This document shows, piece by piece, positions 1-5,307 of a stretch of 9,116 nt of DNA. Where the stretch lies: contig QHXL01000151.1 in the NCBI GenBank assembly GCA_003222935.1, positions 5,397-14,512 of the forward strand. The letters are read 5' to 3'. The DNA is from Acidobacteriota bacterium. Its GTDB lineage: Bacteria > Acidobacteriota > Blastocatellia > Pyrinomonadales > Pyrinomonadaceae. Made by a program: the position numbers and the translations under genes. The notes below the pieces were generated by a model. It was not told the DNA's origin. It did not search any database and saw only the letters and a list, made by a program, of their open reading frames with translations. The first letter of the stretch is position 1. Every line of letters starts with the position of its first letter.

Positions 1-1
1 C

Positions 2-253
2 CTCGCGCCATTCAACATTCGTGTGAACTGCGTTTGTCCCGGTACGATTTTGACGCGTGCTTCCGAGGAGCACATGGCACGAGTCGGGATGACAATGGAA
101 GAGTTCATTGCCGCAGAGGCGCCGAAGCATTTGCTGAATCGCGTCGGGGCTCCACGTGAATGTGCCTACCCGATTTTGTTCCTTGCCTGCGATGAGTCGT
201 CATTCATAACAGGTACGAGTTTGATGGTCGATGGTGGATATACGGCGCAGTGA
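2..253 (+). CDS. SDR family oxidoreductase, C-terminal part (5' end outside window)
   Basis: The reading frame is open from the left edge and ends at TGA 251-253, so only about 83 C-terminal residues are visible. They carry typical classical-SDR features: the IRVNCVCPG segment that follows the active-site helix, the NRVG-x-P-x-E-x-A turn, FLACDESSFITG, and the C-terminal VDGGYTAQ. Classical SDRs are NAD(P)(H)-dependent cytoplasmic alcohol/ketone oxidoreductases. The glycine-rich cofactor motif and the catalytic YxxxK lie upstream of the window, so substrate and cofactor cannot be assigned. Given the pectin-degrading genes that follow, a sugar or uronate-derivative dehydrogenase is a reasonable inference. 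KduD-type 2-keto-3-deoxygluconate dehydrogenase is possible, but the tail does not match the KduD tail I know. The family call is secure; the role is not. Confidence 0.9.
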   Translation, partial: LAPFNIRVNCVCPGTILTRASEEHMARVGMTMEEFIAAEAPKHLLNRVGAPRECAYPILFLACDESSFITGTSLMVDGGYTAQ

Positions 254-260
254 GCTGGGG

Positions 261-388
261 CAGTAAGCAGGAGCAGCAGGCAGGAGAATCAGTAGCAGTA
301 GGCAGCAGCAGAGGCAGGTTCGAAAGAATACGGACTACAGCTAGCCGCGACCGTCTACCTGCCTACTGCCCGTGCCTACTGCCAACTG
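261..388. repeat. CAGTAGGCAG-rich imperfect palindrome
   Basis: The spacer between the SDR and the lyase gene is built from repeated CAGTAGGCAG / GCAGCAGG units. The units at 290-319 (starting CAGTAGCAGTAGGCAG) are mirrored by the inverted complement at 357-388 (ACCTGCCTACTGCC followed by GTGCCTACTGCC). The arms match imperfectly, with small gaps, around a loop of about 37 nt. Further degenerate units extend leftward from about 261. This is a short dispersed-repeat or hairpin-type element rather than coding sequence. The right arm ends 18 nt before the next start codon. Confidence 0.65.
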
Positions 389-393
389 ATTTG

Positions 394-400
394 AAGGGAG
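394..400 (+). promoter_or_regulatory. Shine-Dalgarno site of the PL22-like gene
   Basis: AAGGGAG lies 6 nt upstream of ATG 407. It supports that ATG as the true start and directly follows the end of the upstream palindrome. Confidence 0.7.
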
Positions 401-406
401 TTAGAA

Positions 407-1642
407 ATGAGAATTCTTGGATTGTTGATGATTATAGCGCTGGGAGCGTTGAGTGTGATGGCCCAGGATCTGCCGCGTGAGTGGGTCGATCCAGACACGG
501 GTCATCGCGTCATTCGTTTGTCAGATGAACCGGGTAGCGCGAGTCTTTACTTTCATCAAAATGCCTACACGCCTGATGGTGAGAAGTTGATCATCACGAC
601 GCCGACAGGTCTCTCAACCATTAACTTGAAGACCCGCGCAATCGAGAAGGTTGTTGATGGTCGTGTGAATGTAATCATCACCGGCAGGAAGTCAGGCGAC
701 ATCTATTACCTGAAACAAGGCGTTGTCTATGCGACCAATCTCAACACCAAGACGACGCGTGAAGTTGCCAAGCTGCCGCCACGCACATCAATCGCAAGTG
801 TGAATGCCGACGAGACGTTACTTGCCGGGATAACTGACGAATGCCCGCCACCTCCAGCACCTGTTCCTGGCGCGACTCCAGCTGCACCGCGGGGCGATAG
901 CTATCCGGGCAAAGGCGAGATGATGGAACGTCGCTTGGCCGAACGTCGTCCGCTGCGGCTAATCACTGTAAACACCAAGTCGGGCGCAGTAAGTACTTTG
1001 CTGAAAGGTACTGACTGGTTTAACCACATTCAGTTTTCGCCGACCGACCCGACGCTTTTGATGTTTTGTCACGAGGGCCCCTGGCACAAGGTCGATCGCA
1101 CCTGGACCATTCGAACGGACGGTTCAAAGTTGACGCAAATTCACAAGCGAACGATGAACATGGAGATCGAGGGTCATGAGTTCTTCAGTGGCGACGGCAA
1201 GATGATCTGGTACGACTTGCAGACTCCGAAGAGCGTAGTCTTCTGGCTGGCGGGCTACAACGTAACTAATGGAGAACGTGTTTGGTACAGCCTGCAACGA
1301 AGCGAATGGTCAGTCCATTTTAACGTTTCGCCGGATGGGACTTTATTTGCGGGTGATGGCGGTGGTCCAAGCAGTGTGGCGGCGCCTGGAAATGGTCAGT
1401 GGATCTATCTCTTCCGTCCCGAGATGGTGCCCGATCGAACTGATGGTGCCTGGCCCAATCAAAAGGAGTTCATCCAGCCGGGCTTTTTCAAGGCGGAGAA
1501 GTTGGTGAATCTGGAGAAGCACAATTACAACCTGGAACCGAATGTGACCTTCACACCGGATCAGAAGTGGATCATTTTCCGCTCCAACATGCTTGGCCCA
1601 ACGCACGTGTACGCAGTTGAGCTGAAGAAGGCTACGTCCTAA
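407..1642 (+). CDS. exported oligogalacturonate lyase family protein (PL22-like)
   Basis: This 411-aa protein has an N-terminal Sec-type signal (MRILGLLMIIALGALSVMAQ, cleavage near residue 19-20). The rest is a beta-propeller-like chain with repeated SPDG/TPDG-type blades. The family block NHIQFSPTDPTLLMFCHEGPW (residues about 206-226) is characteristic of oligogalacturonate lyases, which beta-eliminate short pectate oligomers to 4,5-unsaturated monouronate products. H257 in the GHEFF motif matches by order and spacing the proposed catalytic histidine of the family. H304 (SVHFNVSPDG) matches one metal-ligand histidine. The later HPHP metal motif of classical enzymes appears replaced by LEPN (residues 376-379), with H372 nearby. 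A proline-rich insert lies at about residues 144-165. Classical Ogl is cytoplasmic, so the signal peptide is notable. The family call is firm; oligogalacturonate as the exact substrate is inferred. Confidence 0.87.
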   Translation: MRILGLLMIIALGALSVMAQDLPREWVDPDTGHRVIRLSDEPGSASLYFHQNAYTPDGEKLIITTPTGLSTINLKTRAIEKVVDGRVNVIITGRKSGDIYYLKQGVVYATNLNTKTTREVAKLPPRTSIASVNADETLLAGITDECPPPPAPVPGATPAAPRGDSYPGKGEMMERRLAERRPLRLITVNTKSGAVSTLLKGTDWFNHIQFSPTDPTLLMFCHEGPWHKVDRTWTIRTDGSKLTQIHKRTMNMEIEGHEFFSGDGKMIWYDLQTPKSVVFWLAGYNVTNGERVWYSLQRSEWSVHFNVSPDGTLFAGDGGGPSSVAAPGNGQWIYLFRPEMVPDRTDGAWPNQKEFIQPGFFKAEKLVNLEKHNYNLEPNVTFTPDQKWIIFRSNMLGPTHVYAVELKKATS

Positions 1643-1681
1643 GCAGTCTCGAGCGGTAAGAAATAGTCTAACTAAGAGCAG

Positions 1682-1768
1682 GTTAGGAAGGGCGGTTTAC
1701 CCCCGCTCTTCCATTAACAGATCGTCCATTCTCAGTTGGAAGGGCGGGGGTAAACCGCCCTTCCTAAC
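1682..1768. repeat. GTTAGGAAGGGCGG palindrome, double-hairpin REP/BIME-like
   Basis: Arms 1682-1712 and 1738-1768 are inverted complements over 31 nt with one mismatch; the outer 25 nt are perfect. They begin GTTAGGAAGGGCGGTTTAC and flank a loop of 25 nt. Each arm can also fold on itself: 1738-1764 forms GGAAGGGCGG / CCGCCCTTCC, a perfect 10-bp stem with a 7-nt loop, and the left arm forms the same stem with one mismatch. Two such hairpins in opposite orientation resemble BIME-type repetitive elements. A diverged copy of the outer arms bounds the nested element at 3120-3590. It could also work as a transcript-end or processing hairpin after the lyase gene; there is no U-tract, so a classical terminator is not supported. 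Confidence 0.85.
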
Positions 1769-1790
1769 TTGCAAATTGTTAAGTACTCCT

Positions 1791-3098
1791 ATGCCACGAG
1801 ATTCCATTCTTACTGCTCAGCGTGGTTTGTGGATTCTTTTGATATTCGCGTTGATGGGGGCTACCGCGGTTGGTCAGACCTATCGATTCGATTTTGGCCC
1901 GGGCAAAGTTGCGTCGGGTTACAAGCAGGTGCTTGCCGAGACGGTTTACTCCAAAGAGGCAGGATACGGTTTCGAGCCTGGCGCGAATGTCTCCTGTGTG
2001 GATCGCAAGCAAGGAGATGCGCTTCGAATCGATGGTTGTACCAGTGACAAGCCGTTCTATTTTTCAGTTGCACTTCCCGAAGGCAACTACACAGTTCGGC
2101 TAACGCTGGGTGACAGCAAGAGCGATACTCAGACAACGGTCAAAGCTGAACTCCGCCGGTTGATGCTGGAAGGAGAGGTAACGACCGTGGGCAAGTTTGT
2201 ACAGCGATCATTCAATGTAAACGTTCGTACTCCGAAGATCGCTGGCGGCGGTGAAGTCAAACTTAAGGAGCGAGAGAAGACGACTGAAGCCTGGGCGTGG
2301 GATGAGAAGTTAACGCTTGAGTTCAACGGCTCCCACCCGTCAGTGGCAGCGATCGAAATTACACGAGCTGACAAATTGCCGACCATCTACCTGCTCGGTG
2401 ATTCAACTGTCTGCGATCAGCCGAGTGAACCCTACAGCAGCTGGGGTCAGATGCTGCCGCGGTTTTTTGGTTCGAGTGTTGTTATCGCAAATCATGCTGA
2501 GTCGGGTGAGTCGCTGAAGAGTTCACTCGGTGCGCACAGGTTGGACAAAGTAATCAGCTTGATCAAGCCAGGTGACTATTTACTGATTCAGTACGGTCAC
2601 AACGATGAAAAAGAAAAGGGTGAGGGTGTTGGCGCCTTTACCAGCTACAAGGCAGACCTGAAGAAGTTTGTTGCGGCAGCTCGAGAGCGTGGAGCGATTC
2701 CGGTAGTGATCACTCCCGTTCAAAGACGCACATTCGACCAGCAGGGAAAGATCACAAACTCGCACGGCGACTATCCAGAAGCAGTTCGACAGGTGGCACG
2801 GGAAGAAGGTGTCGCGCTGATCGATCTGCACGCGATGAGTACGCAGTTTTACGAAGCGCTGGGACCGGAAAAGTCGAAGCTGGCTTTTAAAGATGGCGAC
2901 GGAACACATCACAACAACTACGGCAGTTATGAATTAGCGAAGTGTGTGGTTGAAGGGATCAAGTCGGCGAAACTTGGGTTGGCCAAGTCCTTGATAAAAA
3001 GCTCGCCCCCATTTGATCCTTCGAAGCCGGATCCGTTAGAGAGGTTTTCGTTGCCGGCGAGTCCCTTAGTGACCAATACCAAACCGCTCGGTAGTTAA
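1791..3098 (+). CDS. rhamnogalacturonan acetylesterase-like SGNH hydrolase (CE12-like)
   Basis: This 435-aa exported esterase probably removes O-acetyl groups from rhamnogalacturonan-I galacturonate residues. Residues 1-29 form a Sec signal (hydrophobic core GLWILLIFALMGATAV). Residues about 30-195 are the beta-sandwich module commonly fused to CE12 enzymes, starting TYRFDFGPGKVASGY. The SGNH domain follows: GDST with nucleophile S205, oxyanion G239 (HAESG), N271 in GHND, and the D370-G-T-H373 catalytic pair near the end. I chose ATG 1791 because translation from it starts directly with a signal peptide. An in-frame TTG at 1776 would add only five residues. Neither start has a clear Shine-Dalgarno sequence, and the palindrome's right arm ends 22 nt upstream, so initiation may be weak or coupled. 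Other carbohydrate acetyl esters remain possible substrates. Confidence 0.9.
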   Translation: MPRDSILTAQRGLWILLIFALMGATAVGQTYRFDFGPGKVASGYKQVLAETVYSKEAGYGFEPGANVSCVDRKQGDALRIDGCTSDKPFYFSVALPEGNYTVRLTLGDSKSDTQTTVKAELRRLMLEGEVTTVGKFVQRSFNVNVRTPKIAGGGEVKLKEREKTTEAWAWDEKLTLEFNGSHPSVAAIEITRADKLPTIYLLGDSTVCDQPSEPYSSWGQMLPRFFGSSVVIANHAESGESLKSSLGAHRLDKVISLIKPGDYLLIQYGHNDEKEKGEGVGAFTSYKADLKKFVAAARERGAIPVVITPVQRRTFDQQGKITNSHGDYPEAVRQVAREEGVALIDLHAMSTQFYEALGPEKSKLAFKDGDGTHHNNYGSYELAKCVVEGIKSAKLGLAKSLIKSSPPFDPSKPDPLERFSLPASPLVTNTKPLGS

Positions 3099-3245
3099 GT
3101 AGTCCCTAAGAAAGTACAAGTTAGGAAGGGTGGTTTACCCCCGCTGCAAAATGTTCGATATGCTTTAGAGCCTCTTGCAAAAGTCACTAGATATAGCCTG
3201 TGTTTACACTAAGTACTTTGAGGATTGAACAACTCTCGGGATTGT

Positions 3246-3420
3246 TTGCTCCAGAGGAGCACGATGTTTATAGCTCGCCGGGCCCTAAAAACGACGCACT
3301 CCGTAGGAGTGCCATGTTGCGGTCCACCAGTTAGGTCACTGCAGCATCACACATGGCACTCCGACGGAGCGCAGGCTGTGGGTGCGGCAGTGCTATAAAC
3401 ATGAGGCTCCTCCGGAGCAA
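3246..3420. repeat. fourth-level palindrome with GCTCC-GAGGAGC hairpin ends
   Basis: Segment 3246-3274 pairs with 3392-3420 at about 25 of 29 positions; both contain ATGTTTATAGC or its complement. Each end is also a small hairpin: GCTCCAGAGGAGC on the left and GCTCCTCCGGAGC on the right. The segment lies entirely within the 280-bp insertion. Confidence 0.7.
3296..3372. repeat. innermost palindrome, GCACTCCGTAGGAGTGC hairpin pair
   Basis: Positions 3296-3317 (GCACTCCGTAGGAGTGCC then ATGT) pair with 3351-3372 at 20 of 22 positions. The left copy is itself a hairpin, GCACTCC-GTA-GGAGTGC, and the right copy is a weaker version. The shared ACTCCG/GGAGTGCCATG wording suggests the same repeat family as the hairpins that bound 3246-3420. 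Confidence 0.7.
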
Positions 3421-3613
3421 AGAAAGTCAGTGACTTTTGCAAGAGGCTCTTCAGCTTGTCGTGACGAACATAAAAGACTTCCCTGATTTTATGGTGGGAC
3501 CGCAGATTATCGTAAAAGTGCTTCTTGCTCGCATCACGACAAGCTAAAGCATATCGAACATTCTATTTCGGGTTAACCACCCTTTCTAACTCTTACTGAT
3601 TGGCGCTTAACTG

Positions 3614-5182
3614 ATGCCCCGAACCAAACAAATTCTAAAGTTATCACCAATTGCACTGGTGCTATTCACCGCTATCTGCGTTCAGGCAAATGTTGTTCTT
3701 CCCGATGTGATCAGTAGCGGAATGGTACTGCAACGTGACCATCGAATTCCCATCTGGGGAAAAGCGGATGCGGGTGAAACCGTTAAGGTCACATTCGGAA
3801 AACAGACGAAGCAGGCTACTGCCGATCAGAGCGGTAAGTGGATGGTCCAGCTTAGTCCGTTGCGCGCGAACGCTACGCCCGCAACGATGACAATCGAAGG
3901 CAAGAACAAGCTCGAACTCACGGACATTCTTGTCGGGGAAGTTTGGTTGGTAGCTGGCCAATCGAACATGCAGCGCCTGTTGAGCGAAACTGACAATGGC
4001 GCGGCTGCCATGGCAGCGGCGAATCACCCACAGCTTCGACTTTTCAATGTGAGCCGCGCAGTTGCATTCAAGCGTGCTAAACCTCCGCTCGCCGCCTGGG
4101 CAGCTTGCACACCCGAGTCAGTGAAAGAGTTTTCTGCCGCCGGGTATTACTTCGCAGTTGAATTACAAAAGGAATTAAAGGTCCCGGTTGGTGTGATCAA
4201 CTCTTCGTACGGTGGTTCGCAAGCAGAAGCATGGACTCCCGTCGAGTATCTGCTCGCGTCGGCGGATCTCAAACCTACGGTTGAGCGGACCAGGACCTGG
4301 GACGAGGAACGGCCGCGAGTAAAAGTTCAATACGAAGAGGCGATAGCCAAGTGGCGTGAAGAAGTCGATAAGGCAAAGGCGGCGGGCGCGGTGCCACGTC
4401 CTTCGCCGGCGGTTCCTGACGCTCTTCGTGACTATCGCGTCGCAGCGTCAATCTACGACGGGATGATTGCTCCGCTAATTCCTTTCTCGATCCGTGGGGC
4501 GTTCTGGTACCAGGGTGAGTCAAACGAAGCACGTGCTGAGCAGTATGAAATCTTGTTGCCGGTGATGATAGGAGCGTGGCGTGAGCGTTGGGGCGAAGGC
4601 GACTTCCCCTTTGGGATAATCCAATTGCCCAACTATCGCCAGCCAAACAGTGAACCTGCTGATGAAGCATGGAGTCACATTCGCGAGGCGCAACGACGCA
4701 CCGCGCAGAAGCTTGCAAAGACTGGTTTGATTGTCACGATAGATATTGGCGAGGCTCGCGATATCCATCCCAAGAACAAACTTGATGTCGGCAAACGAAT
4801 GGCACATTGGGCCCTCGCCGAAGTCTACTCAAGAGGTTTAGTGAAGTCGGGGCCGGTGTTTCGTAACGCAATGCCGTCTGGCACCGGTGCAGAGATGTTT
4901 GTCACTTTTGACGAAGTGGGTCGCGGTTTGAAGACACGCGACGGTGGCGATCCGAAAGAGTTTGCCATCGCCGGCGCGGACGGAAAGTGGTACTGGGCAG
5001 ACGCAAAGATTGTTGGTCGAAACCAGGTGAAAGTTTGGTCGGCATCGGTCCCTAAGCCGGTGGCCGTTCGCTACGCTTTTAATAACAACCCTGCGAACCC
5101 GAACCTAACCAACGAAACTGGTATACCAGCGAGTCCTTTCCGCAGCGACAAGTGGCCCGGCCCAACCGACGGAAAGCGTTAG
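3614..5182 (+). CDS. sialate O-acetylesterase-like SGNH esterase (SASA family)
   Basis: This 522-aa exported esterase starts with a Sec signal (core IALVLFTAICV, probable cleavage after VQA at residue 25). A small beta domain opens with NVVLPDVISSGMVLQRD, the usual start of bacterial sialate-O-acetylesterase-like proteins. The catalytic domain has GQSNM with nucleophile S117, the conserved WYQGESN (residues about 298-304), and D383-I-H385-P-K-N-K supplying the Asp/His pair. A C-terminal beta domain covers about residues 405-510. The annotation name comes from the animal enzyme. In polysaccharide loci such proteins deacetylate plant glycans (some are acetylxylan esterases, CE20), so pectin or hemicellulose acetyl groups are the likely target here. 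The start follows the TGA in CTGATG, and no clear Shine-Dalgarno sequence is visible. Residues about 250-262 are charged and helix-prone. Confidence 0.88.
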   Translation: MPRTKQILKLSPIALVLFTAICVQANVVLPDVISSGMVLQRDHRIPIWGKADAGETVKVTFGKQTKQATADQSGKWMVQLSPLRANATPATMTIEGKNKLELTDILVGEVWLVAGQSNMQRLLSETDNGAAAMAAANHPQLRLFNVSRAVAFKRAKPPLAAWAACTPESVKEFSAAGYYFAVELQKELKVPVGVINSSYGGSQAEAWTPVEYLLASADLKPTVERTRTWDEERPRVKVQYEEAIAKWREEVDKAKAAGAVPRPSPAVPDALRDYRVAASIYDGMIAPLIPFSIRGAFWYQGESNEARAEQYEILLPVMIGAWRERWGEGDFPFGIIQLPNYRQPNSEPADEAWSHIREAQRRTAQKLAKTGLIVTIDIGEARDIHPKNKLDVGKRMAHWALAEVYSRGLVKSGPVFRNAMPSGTGAEMFVTFDEVGRGLKTRDGGDPKEFAIAGADGKWYWADAKIVGRNQVKVWSASVPKPVAVRYAFNNNPANPNLTNETGIPASPFRSDKWPGPTDGKR

Positions 5183-5190
5183 GGAATTAG

Positions 5191-5288
5191 CCGCAGATTT
5201 TCGCAGAGAAGCGCAGATCAGAAAATGAAATTGGAATAGTTCTGGTTTTAATTGCTTCTGATCTGCGTTGCTCTGCGAAAATCCGCGG
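5191..5288. repeat. CCGCAGATTTTCGCAGAG palindrome
   Basis: Left arm 5191-5222 (CCGCAGATTTTCGCAGAG...) and right arm 5257-5288 (TCTGATCTGCG...AAAATCCGCGG) are inverted complements at 29 of 32 positions around an AT-rich 34-nt loop. The pairing extends about 2 nt on each side. The element fills almost the whole spacer: it starts 9 nt after the esterase stop and ends 19 nt before the GH51 start. I recall CGCAGATT-type repeats as common in Acidobacteria and related phyla, but that is memory, not a search. Confidence 0.85.
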
Positions 5289-5298
5289 CTCAAAAACT

Positions 5299-5302
5299 GG
5301 AG
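5299..5302 (+). promoter_or_regulatory. Shine-Dalgarno site of the GH51 gene
   Basis: GGAG sits 5 nt upstream of ATG 5308, between the palindrome's right arm and the start codon. It supports this start. Confidence 0.6.
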
Positions 5303-5307
5303 ACTAG

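Larger units (their letters stand above)
3169..3448. mobile_element. third-level insertion, ~280 bp, 20-bp perfect terminal inverted repeats
   Basis: The terminal inverted repeats are AGCCTCTTGCAAAAGTCACT at 3169-3188 and its exact complement at 3429-3448. The flanks carry an imperfect direct repeat, CTTTAG (3163-3168) / CTTCAG (3449-3454), readable as a target-site duplication with one later change; its inner part TTAG fits the YTAR-type target of some IS5-group elements. The terminal sequence also resembles IS5-type ends, but this link is from memory and tentative. It encodes no transposase, so it is a non-autonomous element if mobile. Confidence 0.75.
3150..3562. mobile_element. second-level MITE-like element, left arm interrupted
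   Basis: The outer 19 nt, AATGTTCGATATGCTTTAG at 3150-3168, are the exact inverted complement of 3544-3562. The right arm continues inward as the complement of CTTGTCGTGATGC. That matching piece of the left arm is not adjacent to 3168 but starts at 3455 (CTTGTCGTGACG). Joining 3168 to 3455 recreates a 31-nt arm with a single mismatch, so the original element was about 127 bp before the inner insertion. Its core carries a further 7-bp hairpin, CATAAAA (3469-3475) / TTTTATG (3487-3493). There is no coding capacity. Confidence 0.8.
3120..3590. repeat. outer palindrome (GTTAGGAAGG family) enclosing nested elements
   Basis: The left arm 3120-3140 (GTTAGGAAGGGTGGTTTACC...) and right arm 3570-3590 (ending CACCCTTTCTAAC) pair at 19 of 21 positions. 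They are a diverged copy of the element at 1682-1768. Here the interior is expanded to several hundred bases by other inverted-repeat elements. The spacer 3099-3613 contains no credible gene: it consists of this composite plus short flanks. The right arm ends 23 nt before the next start codon. Confidence 0.85.

Noticed and set aside
2..253. Assignment of the SDR as KduD
   Set aside because: Pectin context makes it tempting, but the visible C-terminus matches only general SDR features and the diagnostic N-terminal part is outside the window.
250..480. 76-codon open frame on the + strand across the first spacer
   Set aside because: It runs through the CAGTAGGCAG repeat and into the lyase gene in another frame, has low-complexity composition, and shows no family features.
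1682..1768. Rho-independent terminator after the lyase gene
   Set aside because: The stem is strong, but no T-run follows either arm and the same repeat occurs again in the window, which fits a dispersed element better.
1776..1790. TTG start five codons upstream of the CE12-like ATG
   Set aside because: It adds five residues before a complete signal peptide and has no better ribosome binding site; ATG 1791 is the simpler start.
2580..2912. 110-codon antisense open frame inside the CE12-like gene
   Set aside because: It is fully antisense to a well-supported esterase domain and shows no recognisable motif.
3099..3613. Possible full insertion sequence or CRISPR array
   Set aside because: No transposase frame exists on either strand, and the repeats are inverted and nested rather than regularly spaced direct repeats.
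4275..4718. 147-codon antisense open frame inside the SASA-family esterase gene
   Set aside because: It is the reverse-strand shadow of a coding region with strong codon structure; its composition is rich in Arg, Pro, Leu and Ser with no domain signal.
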